64,000 nucleotides of DNA, taken from positions 1-64,000 of the forward strand of contig CAYNML010000022.1 of the NCBI GenBank assembly GCA_964398185.1. Direction: 5' to 3'. The stretch comes from Fen-1058 sp964398185 (GTDB taxonomy: Bacteria > Chloroflexota > Anaerolineae > Fen-1058). A model generated the notes under the pieces. That model saw only the letters and a list, made by a program, of their open reading frames with translations, did no database searches and was not told the DNA's origin. This document shows, piece after piece, positions 38,616-45,417 of this stretch. How positions within the stretch are numbered: the stretch's first letter is position 1; each line of letters opens with the position of its first letter. Position numbers and translations under genes: made by a program.

Positions 38616-39106
38616 AGTACATCACCACCATCGGCGAGCGGCAGTACACGATCGAGATCAACCGCGACGATCAGATCACGATCGACGGCGCGGCCTACCC
38701 GATCGATCTGCGCGCCATCGATGAAGCCACCTTTTCGTTGCTGATCGACAACGCCTCGCACGAGGCGCTGGTGGAATCGTCGAACGGCGAACTGCACGTG
38801 CTGCTGCGCGGGCGCTTATATGCGGTGCGTGTGGAGGATGAACGCGCGAGCCGCCTCAGCCGATCGGGCGGCGGGCTGCACGCCGCTTCGGGCGAGGTTA
38901 CGATTAAATCGCCCATGCCCGGTCTCATCGTCGCGATTGCCGTGAGTGAAGGGCAGGCCGTGAAGAAGGGCCAGACCGTGGTCGTGCTGGAATCGATGAA
39001 GATGGAGAACGAATTGAAAGCCCCGCGTGATGGGACGATCACAGCGATCAAAGTCTCGCCGCGCCAGAGCGTGGAGCAGGGGCAGCCGCTGGTAGTGCTG
39101 ACGTAG
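38612..39106 (+). CDS. biotin carboxyl carrier protein
   Basis: A 164-aa protein with a variable N-terminal half and a biotinyl domain from about 95. The target lysine is Lys130 in VVVLESMKMENELKAPRDG; the opening IKSPMPGLIVAIAVSEGQAV and closing QSVEQGQPLVVL form the two symmetric halves. The biotin swings between the carboxylase and the carboxyltransferase at 34730. The start overlaps the biotin carboxylase stop by four bases. Confidence 0.95.
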   Translation: MKYITTIGERQYTIEINRDDQITIDGAAYPIDLRAIDEATFSLLIDNASHEALVESSNGELHVLLRGRLYAVRVEDERASRLSRSGGGLHAASGEVTIKSPMPGLIVAIAVSEGQAVKKGQTVVVLESMKMENELKAPRDGTITAIKVSPRQSVEQGQPLVVLT

Positions 39107-39126
39107 CACAACAACAACTTGCGTTA

Positions 39127-39143
39127 TATCTCATTTTGAGATA
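39127..39143. promoter_or_regulatory. higBA operator palindrome
   Basis: TATCTCA (39127-39133) and TGAGATA (39137-39143) form a perfect inverted repeat around TTT, ending 10 bases before the HigB ATG. A TTGCGT/TACACT pair with 17-base spacing overlaps it and may be the promoter, so HigA binding would autorepress the operon. Confidence 0.65.
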
Positions 39144-39153
39144 CACTTAAACC

Positions 39154-39441
39154 ATGCACGTCATCTCGCGTAAAGCCCTGCGCCAGTTCTGGGAACGATA
39201 CCCGGACAGCAAGACCGCTGTGGCGCGCTGGTTCAAGATTGTGCAGCAGACTAAATTCAGCAACTTTGCCGAGCTGCGTGCCGCGTTTCCGACGGCAGAC
39301 AAAGTGGATGATTGGATTGTCTTCAATATTGGCGGCAACAAGTATCGTTTGATCGCGTCGGTGCATTTTAATCGGGGCAAGGTCTATATCCGCCAAGTTT
39401 TGACGCACGCCGAGTATGATCGAGGAGCCTGGAAACAATGA
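39154..39441 (+). CDS. higB: HigB-type mRNA interferase toxin
   Basis: A 95-aa protein of the RelE-like HigB family: MHVISRKALRQFWERYPDS, WFKIVQQTKFSNFAELRAAF, VFNIGGNKYRLIASVHFNRG and VYIRQVLTHAEYDRGAWKQ, all conserved in ribosome-dependent HigB toxins. The toxin gene precedes the antitoxin gene, which is the usual order for higBA. Its stop overlaps the antitoxin ATG. It lies directly after the biotin carrier gene but has its own operator. Confidence 0.92.
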   Translation: MHVISRKALRQFWERYPDSKTAVARWFKIVQQTKFSNFAELRAAFPTADKVDDWIVFNIGGNKYRLIASVHFNRGKVYIRQVLTHAEYDRGAWKQ

Positions 39442-39839
39442 GCGCTATGCTGACCACCGATCTGAAAACTCATTGGCCGACCATCCGCCCGTTGCTGACC
39501 ATCCGCAACGAGCGTGAATACGATCGCGCCGTCAAACTACTGAATGAGCTGCTGGACGAGATCGGCGCGAATGAACGCCATCCGCTGTATAGTTTCATGG
39601 ACACGCTGGGTACACTGATTGAAGCCTACGAAGAAGAGCATCATCCGGTCCCAGCCAGCAGTGGGGCAGAGATGCTGCGTTACTTTATGGAAGAGCATGG
39701 CCTGTCGCAATCTGATCTAGCCGAGATCGGCTCGCAAGGTGTCGTTTCGGAAGTGCTGAATGGCAAGCGCGAACTGAACGTCCGGCAGGTGCGGGCACTG
39801 GCGAAGCGTTTTCACGTATCACCGGCCGTGTTTATTTAA
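39438..39839 (+). CDS. higA: HigA-type antitoxin with XRE HTH
   Basis: A 133-aa protein. The N-terminal helical region (WPTIRPLLTIRNEREYDRAV, LLDEIGANERHPLYSFMDTL) is the typical HigA toxin-binding part. The C-terminal Cro/C1 HTH is YFMEEHGLSQSDLAEIGSQG followed by VSEVLNGKRELNVRQVRALA. It should neutralise HigB and repress the shared promoter. Confidence 0.92.
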   Translation: MSAMLTTDLKTHWPTIRPLLTIRNEREYDRAVKLLNELLDEIGANERHPLYSFMDTLGTLIEAYEEEHHPVPASSGAEMLRYFMEEHGLSQSDLAEIGSQGVVSEVLNGKRELNVRQVRALAKRFHVSPAVFI

Positions 39840-39978
39840 GCGGGCGCAGCAAAACCACGCCCGTTTATGATCTCGATCACGTAGATCGTAGTCATCCATC
39901 ACTTGTTGAATTTTCCCCCGCGCGCCACAATTAACCCGAAATTTCCTGCGCTCGATCGAGCGCAAAGAAAGCCGCACT

Positions 39979-41595
39979 ATGTCTGAAGAAAAACCTCGCA
40001 GAGCAGAGCAGCGTAAGCCTCGTTTTGCCACATCGTCCGACATCGAACTGAAGCCCTACTACACGCCGGGCGATGTCGCCGCCGATCCCGATCGGGACAT
40101 TGGCAAGCCCGGCGAATTTCCGTACACACGCGGCGTGCAGCCCACGATGTATCGCGGCCGCTTCTGGACGATGCGCCAGTATGCGGGCTATGCCAGCGCG
40201 GCGGAATCGAATCAGCGGTATCGCTACCTGCTCGATCAGGGGCAGACGGGTCTCTCGGTCGCGTTCGATCTGCCCACGCAGATCGGTTACGACGCCGATG
40301 ATCCCATCGCCGCCGGGGAAGTGGGCAAGGTCGGCGTGAGCATCTCGTCGCTGCGCGATATGGAACTGCTGTTCGATCAGATTCCGCTGGACAAGGTCAG
40401 CACCAGCATGACGATCAATGCGCCCGCGGCGGTGCTGCTGGCGATGTACATCGCGGTGGGCAAGAAGCAGGGCGTTGAATCGAAGGACTTGCGCGGCACG
40501 ATCCAGAACGACATCCTGAAGGAATACATCGCGCGCGGCACGTACATTTTTCCGCCGCAGCCCGCGATGCGGTTGATCACCGACATCTTCCAGTATTGCA
40601 CGCGCGAAGTGCCGCACTGGAATACGATTAGCATCAGCGGTTATCACATCCGCGAAGCCGGATCGACGGCGGTGCAGGAAGTGGCCTTCACGCTGGCAAA
40701 TGCGATCGCGTACGTGGAAGCGGCATTGAAGGCCGGCCTCAACATCGACGACTTCGCCGGACAGCTGTCGTTCTTCTTCAACGCGCACAACAACTTCCTC
40801 GAAGAAGTTGCCAAGTTCCGCGCGGCGCGGCGCTTATGGGCGCGCCTGATGCGCGATCGGTTTGGCGCGCAGAAACCCAATTCGCTGAAGCTGCGCTTCC
40901 ACACGCAGACCGGCGGCTCGACGTTGACGGCGCAGCAGCCGGAGAACAACGTGGTGCGCGTGACGCTGCAAGCACTGGCCGCGGTGCTGGGCGGCACGCA
41001 GTCGCTGCACACCAACTCGCGCGACGAGGCGTTGTGGCTGCCCACCGAAGATAGCGTCCGCATTGCGCTGCGCACGCAGCAGATCATCGCGCACGAATCG
41101 GGCGTGGCCGACACGATCGATCCATTGGCGGGATCATACGTCGTCGAGAGCCTGACCGACGAAATTGAAAAGCAGGCGCGGGCCTACATCGAGCGGATCG
41201 ATCAGCTGGGCGGGGCGCTGAAGGCGATCGAGGCCGGGTACATTCAGGGCGAGATCGGCGACGCGGCGTATGCGTATCAACGCGCCGTTGAGCGCGGCGA
41301 GCAGATCGTCGTGGGGATGAATCAATTCCAGGTGCAGGAGGAACTGCACTTGCAGCGCCAGAAGATCAATCCCGAAATTGAGTCCGAGCAGAAGCGCCGC
41401 CTGGCCGAACTGCGCGCACGGCGCGACAATGCGAGAGCCAGCGAACTGCGTGGACAGTTGGAAAACGCCGCGCGCGGCACGGACAATTTGATGCCGCACA
41501 TCCTGGCCTGCGTTGAAAACGATGTGACGTTGGGCGAAGTGTGCAACACGCTGCGCGGCGTGTTCGGCGAGTATCACGCGTCGGCGGGAATCTAA
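39979..41595 (+). CDS. methylmalonyl-CoA mutase large subunit (catalytic, without B12 domain)
   Basis: A 538-aa acyl-CoA mutase barrel. It contains YTRGVQPTMYRGRFWTMRQ, SVAFDLPTQIGYDADDP, VGVSISSLRDMELLFDQI, HNNFLEEVAKFRAARRLWA, RFHTQTGGSTLTAQQPENN and GTQSLHTNSRDEALWLPT, all hallmarks of methylmalonyl-CoA mutase. The cobalamin-binding C-terminal domain is absent, so a separate small B12 subunit is required; it is not in this window. It isomerises (R)-methylmalonyl-CoA to succinyl-CoA, following the carboxylase and epimerase encoded around it. Confidence 0.93.
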   Translation: MSEEKPRRAEQRKPRFATSSDIELKPYYTPGDVAADPDRDIGKPGEFPYTRGVQPTMYRGRFWTMRQYAGYASAAESNQRYRYLLDQGQTGLSVAFDLPTQIGYDADDPIAAGEVGKVGVSISSLRDMELLFDQIPLDKVSTSMTINAPAAVLLAMYIAVGKKQGVESKDLRGTIQNDILKEYIARGTYIFPPQPAMRLITDIFQYCTREVPHWNTISISGYHIREAGSTAVQEVAFTLANAIAYVEAALKAGLNIDDFAGQLSFFFNAHNNFLEEVAKFRAARRLWARLMRDRFGAQKPNSLKLRFHTQTGGSTLTAQQPENNVVRVTLQALAAVLGGTQSLHTNSRDEALWLPTEDSVRIALRTQQIIAHESGVADTIDPLAGSYVVESLTDEIEKQARAYIERIDQLGGALKAIEAGYIQGEIGDAAYAYQRAVERGEQIVVGMNQFQVQEELHLQRQKINPEIESEQKRRLAELRARRDNARASELRGQLENAARGTDNLMPHILACVENDVTLGEVCNTLRGVFGEYHASAGI

Positions 41596-41596
41596 A

Positions 41597-41658
41597 GCGT
41601 AAAACGTGAAACGTGAAGCGTAATCGGCCCATTACGTTTTACGCCTTACGTTTTACGA
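41597..41658. repeat. 7-nt phased word hairpin (ACGTGAA/TTTACGC)
   Basis: Heptamers start at 41597, 41604, 41611 and 41618, and the inverted set at 41631, 41638, 41645 and 41652, with a six-base loop CGGCCC. Both arms keep a strict 7-nt register. It fills the junction between the mutase stop and the epimerase start. Confidence 0.85.
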
Positions 41659-41674
41659 ATTTTCAGGAGCAAGC

Positions 41675-42079
41675 ATGGCCGTTAAACGAATCGATCACAT
41701 TGCGGTTGTTGTAGACGACATCGACGCTTCACTCGCTTTCTGGCGTGATGCGCTGGGGATGGACATGACGCACCTCGAAGAAGTGAAGGAGCAGGAATCC
41801 ATCGTGGCGTTTCTGCCCACGGGCGGCAGCGAGGTGGAACTGGTGAAGCCGACGACCGAGACCAGCGGCGTCGCCAAGTACCTGGCCAAGCGCGGCCCCG
41901 GCATGCATCACATCTGCCTCGAAGTGGACAACCTCGAAGCGATGCTGGCCGACATGAAGGCCAAAGGCGTGAAGCTGATCAACGAGACGCCGACCCTCGG
42001 CGCGGGCGGGAAGAAGATCGCCTTCATTCATCCGTCCAGCGCGAACGGGGTGCTGGTGGAGTTGTATCAGGACGCGTGA
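41675..42079 (+). CDS. mce: methylmalonyl-CoA epimerase
   Basis: A 134-aa vicinal-oxygen-chelate fold protein. It has RIDHIAVVVDDIDASLAFW (metal His), GGSEVELVKPTTE, GPGMHHICLEVDNLEAML (second His) and IAFIHPSSANGVLVELYQ (terminal Glu), the metal ligands expected of methylmalonyl-CoA epimerase. It converts (S)- to (R)-methylmalonyl-CoA between the carboxylase and the mutase. A TTCAGGAGC ribosome site precedes it. The last 84 bases are repeated, in decayed form, at 43128-43211. Confidence 0.93.
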   Translation: MAVKRIDHIAVVVDDIDASLAFWRDALGMDMTHLEEVKEQESIVAFLPTGGSEVELVKPTTETSGVAKYLAKRGPGMHHICLEVDNLEAMLADMKAKGVKLINETPTLGAGGKKIAFIHPSSANGVLVELYQDA

Positions 42080-42127
42080 ACGAAGGATGAGGGCGCGCCA
42101 GGCGGCCCACCGCTGCTTTTTCGTTAC

Positions 42128-42157
42128 TTGACGCGAATTGTTAAGCGGCGCTATACT
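42128..42157 (+). promoter_or_regulatory. promoter of the mntA-hepT module
   Basis: TTGACG (42128-42133) and TATACT (42152-42157) are separated by 18 bases. They lie 48 bases past the epimerase stop and about 100 bases before the nucleotidyltransferase gene, giving the module its own promoter. Confidence 0.7.
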
Positions 42158-42255
42158 TAATTTCAGGCACAGTCCATCGGTGAGTTGGCTTCGATTCCCA
42201 CATCGAAACCTGAGTCCATGATTCATGGATCAAGATCAAGAGCGAGCAGCTGATC

Positions 42256-42618
42256 ATGTCCTGGACAGCCGAAGAAATGCACATCTATCAAAAGACGGCG
42301 CTAAAACGCCACCAAGCCGCCAGACAGCAGGTGGCACAGCGCCGCGCACGGGCGTGGGAATTGGCACGGCAAGCGGCCGAGCGCCTGAAGACCGAGTTCG
42401 GCGTCGAGCGGGTGATGGCCTTTGGCTCATTGATACACGCCGATCGATTTACGGAATGGTCAGACGTCGATCTGGCAGTGTGGGGGCTGACCAATCACAA
42501 TTGGTTACGGGCCTCAGCGGCGGTGGGCTACGGTGACATTGAAATCAACCTGGTTGATGTGCAGAGCTGCCAACCGGAGTTACTGGCCAGCATTGAGCGC
42601 GAAGGAGTGCCGCTATGA
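42256..42618 (+). CDS. mntA: MntA-type nucleotidyltransferase antitoxin
   Basis: A 120-aa protein: a basic N-terminal helix (LKRHQAARQQVAQRRARAW), then VMAFGSLIHADRFTEWSDVDLAVWG, with the GS motif and D-x-D metal ligands of minimal nucleotidyltransferases. MntA proteins detoxify HepT by adding AMP to its active-site tyrosine. The stop overlaps the HepT start by four bases. It shares only the motif with the other MNT gene at 36301, so the two modules are of different subtypes. Confidence 0.87.
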   Translation: MSWTAEEMHIYQKTALKRHQAARQQVAQRRARAWELARQAAERLKTEFGVERVMAFGSLIHADRFTEWSDVDLAVWGLTNHNWLRASAAVGYGDIEINLVDVQSCQPELLASIEREGVPL

Positions 42619-43115
42619 TTCCGCGTTATCGCTTGTTGGCGGCTCGCATTCGAGCCGAGTTGCCAACGTTGGAGCGCAGCGTCGCGCAAACCGAGGGCGC
42701 CTTATTGCGCGCCGAACGGCAACCGGCTGATCAATCTTACTTTGTCGCGGCGGTGGCCTTCGAACTACACAGTTTTTACGCCGGTCTGGAGCGCCTGTTT
42801 GAATTGATTGGCAGCGACGTCGAACAAAGCCGCCCCTCCGGCGCGGCGTGGCATCGTAACCTGCTGACGCAAATGGCGCTGCCCATCACTGACGTGCGCC
42901 CCGCCGTCATACAGACCGAGACACAGACTGCTCTATTGGAATATCTGGAATTTCGACATGTGGTGCGGCACATGTACACGTTCAATCTGCGGATCGATCG
43001 CGTCACCGAGTTGGGGCGGAGCTTACGTCCGGCCTTTGATCTGGCCCGCCGTGATTTGTTGCGGTTCGCAGAATTCCTCGATGGGTTAGCGACCGCCGAT
43101 GAGGCTGGCCTGTAA
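42615..43115 (+). CDS. hepT: HepT-type HEPN ribonuclease toxin
   Basis: A 166-aa helical protein. The R-x4-H-x-Y motif of HepT toxins is intact: RHVVRHMYTF places Arg114, His119 and Tyr121. Upstream helices include AVAFELHSFYAGLERLFELI. The tyrosine is the known target of AMPylation by MntA in studied systems. The gene is coupled to mntA and is followed 12 bases later by a degenerate copy of the epimerase gene end, which suggests that the module was inserted into or duplicated with that locus. Confidence 0.88.
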   Translation: MIPRYRLLAARIRAELPTLERSVAQTEGALLRAERQPADQSYFVAAVAFELHSFYAGLERLFELIGSDVEQSRPSGAAWHRNLLTQMALPITDVRPAVIQTETQTALLEYLEFRHVVRHMYTFNLRIDRVTELGRSLRPAFDLARRDLLRFAEFLDGLATADEAGL

Positions 43116-43127
43116 AGCACACGGTCA

Positions 43128-43211
43128 CTCGGCGCGGGCGGGAAGTAGATCGCGTTCATTCATCCGTCCAGCGCGAACGGGGTGCTGGTGGAGTTGTATC
43201 AGAACGCTTGA
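43128..43211 (+). pseudogene. duplicated 3' fragment of the epimerase gene
   Basis: Eighty-four bases match 41996-42079, the end of the methylmalonyl-CoA epimerase gene, with only a few substitutions. One of them turns AAG into the stop TAG. The two copies are direct repeats that bracket the mntA-hepT module at a distance of 1132 bases. Confidence 0.9.
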
Positions 43212-43263
43212 GAATCAGCGAGTCAGCGAATCAGCGAAGGGGAGAGGTTCCCTTTCGCTGATT
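43212..43263. repeat. 8-nt phased word hairpin (AATCAGCG/CGCTGATT)
   Basis: AATCAGCG-type octamers start at 43213, 43221 and 43229, and TCGCTGATT at 43255-43263 closes the hairpin with GGGG/CCCT inside, followed by a T-run. The same CGCTGATT word appears at 45313, beyond the other end of the TcmP/DUF5131 pair. Confidence 0.8.
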
Positions 43264-43335
43264 TTTGTTTTGCTTTGCGACTCCAGACCGACATTGCCCA
43301 TGTGCAGCAATTTCACACTGCCAAGAGGTTGAAAG

Positions 43336-43341
43336 TATAAT
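43336..43341 (+). promoter_or_regulatory. -10 box upstream of tcmP
   Basis: TATAAT at 43336-43341 lies 44 bases before the tcmP ATG. No convincing -35 is visible; TTTCAC at 43311 would give a 19-base spacer. Confidence 0.45.
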
Positions 43342-43384
43342 AATTGCACTCGCTTTGAGCCTTTCGAAAAGGTGATGGTTATTC

Positions 43385-44497
43385 ATGTCTACAGATCATT
43401 TCTTCGATGAAACCACTGAGCAGTCAACTGTTAAAACCGCGATAGTGTCGAAGTACTTTTGGGCTTGGGCAAAGGTAATAATGCCGACAGCCAAGAAAGG
43501 TCCTGGAAGAATTGCCTACATTGACTTGTTTGCTGGACCCGGTCGCTACAAGGACGGAACAAAATCCACGCCTGTACTCATTTTGGAGAAGGCGATACAA
43601 GATGCGGATATGCGCCGAATGCTTGTTACGATGTTTAATGACAAAGACGAAGATAACTCACGTTCATTAGAGAAAGCAATCCGCGAGTTGCCGGGAATTG
43701 AAACACTAAAGCACCGGCCTCAAATCAGCACACAGGAAGTCGGTACTGAGCTCGTCAAAATGTTTGAGCGGATGCGGTTAGTGCCGACCCTGTTCTTTGT
43801 TGATCCTTGGGGATACAAGGGTCTGTCGCTTCGGTTGGTCAACTCGGTGTTAAAGGATTGGGGCTGTGACTGCATCTTTTTCTTTAACTACAATCGCATC
43901 AGCATGGGACTCAATAACGATCTGGTGCGCGAACACATGAATGCATTGTTTGGGCAGAAGCGCGCGGATGAATTGCGGTTAAGAATGGAGCCGCTTCAGC
44001 CACACGAACGTGAGCTGGTCATCGTGGAAGAAATCTGTCAAGCACTGAAAGAAATGGGCGGTGCATATGTCTTGCCGTTTCGCTTCAGGAACTATCTCGG
44101 CAGTAGAACAAGTCATCACTTGATATTTGTCAGCAAGCATCCCAAGGGCTACGAAATCATGAAAGAGATTATGGCCCAACTAAGTTCTTCTAGCGAGCAA
44201 GGAGTGCCCTCTTTTGAATATAGCCCTGCGGATAAGCGACAGCCGTTGTTGTTTGAATTGTCCCGCCCGTTGGACGATTTGGAGGAAATGCTCGTCTCAG
44301 ATTTCGCAGGTAAAACGTTGACGATGCAGCAGATCTACGAAAGTCATAACGTCGGTAGACCGTATATCAAACGGAATTATAAAGATGTATTGATGAAGTT
44401 GGAGGCAAGTGGTACGATTAAAGTAGAACCGCATCGTAAAGGTACTTTTGGCGACAATGTCGTTGTCACATTTCCACAAAAACGCGGGGGCAAGTAG
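43385..44497 (+). CDS. tcmP: three-Cys-motif partner protein TcmP
   Basis: A 370-aa protein matching the TcmP family: KTAIVSKYFWAWAKVIMP, the glycine-rich IAYIDLFAGPGRYKDG resembling a methyltransferase motif I, FFVDPWGYKGLSLRLVN and CIFFFNYNRISMGLNND. The C-terminal 100 residues (TLTMQQIYESHNVGRPYIKR) look like a winged helix. TcmP is known only as the constant neighbour of DUF5131 proteins; its reaction is unknown. Codon use and GC content are clearly lower than in neighbouring genes, pointing to transfer. It is coupled, two bases apart, to the DUF5131 gene, and the pair is bracketed by shared octamer repeats. Confidence 0.88.
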   Translation: MSTDHFFDETTEQSTVKTAIVSKYFWAWAKVIMPTAKKGPGRIAYIDLFAGPGRYKDGTKSTPVLILEKAIQDADMRRMLVTMFNDKDEDNSRSLEKAIRELPGIETLKHRPQISTQEVGTELVKMFERMRLVPTLFFVDPWGYKGLSLRLVNSVLKDWGCDCIFFFNYNRISMGLNNDLVREHMNALFGQKRADELRLRMEPLQPHERELVIVEEICQALKEMGGAYVLPFRFRNYLGSRTSHHLIFVSKHPKGYEIMKEIMAQLSSSSEQGVPSFEYSPADKRQPLLFELSRPLDDLEEMLVSDFAGKTLTMQQIYESHNVGRPYIKRNYKDVLMKLEASGTIKVEPHRKGTFGDNVVVTFPQKRGGK

Positions 44498-44499
44498 AA

Positions 44500-45231
44500 G
44501 TGGCCACCAAATCCAGCATCGAATGGACTGAATCCACCTGGAATCCATTAACGGGCTGCACCAAGATCAGCCCGGGCTGCAAGCATTGTTATGCTGAACG
44601 CATGGCAAAACGTCTACGCGCCATGGGCCAGCCCAACTACGCCAACGGCTTCAAGTTGACGCTGCATCCGCAAGCGCTGGAAATTCCGCTGGGCTGGAAG
44701 AAGCCGCAGATGATCTTCGTCAACTCCATGAGCGATCTCTTCCACAAAGATGTGCCGGTGGACTTCATTCAGCAAGTCTTTGATGTGATGCGCCGCGCCG
44801 ACTGGCACCGGTTTCAAGTTCTCACCAAACGCGCTGAACGCTTGCTTGAAATCGACCCGCAAATTGAGTGGCCGTCCAACGTGTGGATGGGGGTCAGCGT
44901 CGAGAATCAGGACTACAAGTATCGCATCGAGTTGCTGCGGCAGACTCACGCCAAGATCAAGTTCCTCTCGCTGGAACCGCTGTTGGGGCCACTGCCTCGC
45001 TTGAACTTGAAGGGCATCAACTGGGTCATCGTCGGGGGTGAATCGGGGCCGGGCGCACGGCCTTTGCGGGAAGAATGGGTAATCGACATTCGCGATCAAT
45101 GCAAAGCAAGGCACGTGCCGTTCTTCTTCAAGCAATGGGGCGGCGTGCAAAAGAAACGGGCCGGGCGATTGCTGCAAGGGGAAATCTACAGCCAGATGCC
45201 CGAACAAGATTGGATCGGCGCAACAGCTTGA
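44500..45231 (+). CDS. DUF5131 (phage Gp37/Gp68-like) three-Cys-motif protein
   Basis: A 243-aa protein with GTG start. The three cysteines are in WNPLTGCTKISPGCKHCYAE: Cys20, Cys27 and Cys30, spaced CX6CX2C. This suggests an iron-sulphur or zinc site, possibly of radical-SAM type. Conserved family segments follow: IFVNSMSDLFHKDVP, HRFQVLTKRAERLLE, VWMGVSVENQDYKYRI, FLSLEPLLGPLP and WVIVGGESGPGARPL. The family occurs in phages and bacterial defence-like islands with TcmP, without proven function. The gene directly follows tcmP. Confidence 0.9.
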   Translation: MATKSSIEWTESTWNPLTGCTKISPGCKHCYAERMAKRLRAMGQPNYANGFKLTLHPQALEIPLGWKKPQMIFVNSMSDLFHKDVPVDFIQQVFDVMRRADWHRFQVLTKRAERLLEIDPQIEWPSNVWMGVSVENQDYKYRIELLRQTHAKIKFLSLEPLLGPLPRLNLKGINWVIVGGESGPGARPLREEWVIDIRDQCKARHVPFFFKQWGGVQKKRAGRLLQGEIYSQMPEQDWIGATA

Positions 45232-45264
45232 ACTGCTGATTATCTTTTCTGTTTCGGATCAATA

Positions 45265-45320
45265 AGCGAGCGAATCGTGCTGACGATTCGCTCGCTCGTT
45301 GATTCATTGATTCGCTGATT
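45265..45320. repeat. hairpin and 8-nt phased words after the TcmP/DUF5131 pair
   Basis: A perfect 14-bp stem (45265-45278 with 45283-45296, loop GCTG) is followed by octamers at 45297, 45305 and 45313 (CGTTGATT, CATTGATT and CGCTGATT). The last word matches the element at 43212-43263. It probably terminates the DUF5131 transcript. Confidence 0.8.
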
Positions 45321-45366
45321 TTGACTTCCCCTGTGGTACAATCGCTCCACTCAACTTGCCGCGAAT

Positions 45367-45395
45367 CCTCCCGGAGGTTCTAAACCTCCGGGAGG
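45367..45395. repeat. CCTCCCGGAGGTT palindromic element
   Basis: CCTCCCGGAGGTT (45367-45379) and AACCTCCGGGAGG (45383-45395) form a perfect 13-bp stem with a three-base loop, 23 bases before the UvrD ATG. Identical arms occur inside the helicase gene at 4631-4675. Placed in the 5' leader, it could affect uvrD translation. Confidence 0.85.
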
Positions 45396-45417
45396 CTCCA
45401 GGTCTTCAGGTGATTCA

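Noticed and set aside
39154..39839. Possible link of HigBA to TcmP/DUF5131 as one defence island
   Set aside because: They are separated by mutase, epimerase and MntA-HepT genes with ordinary composition; no shared boundary repeats include HigBA.
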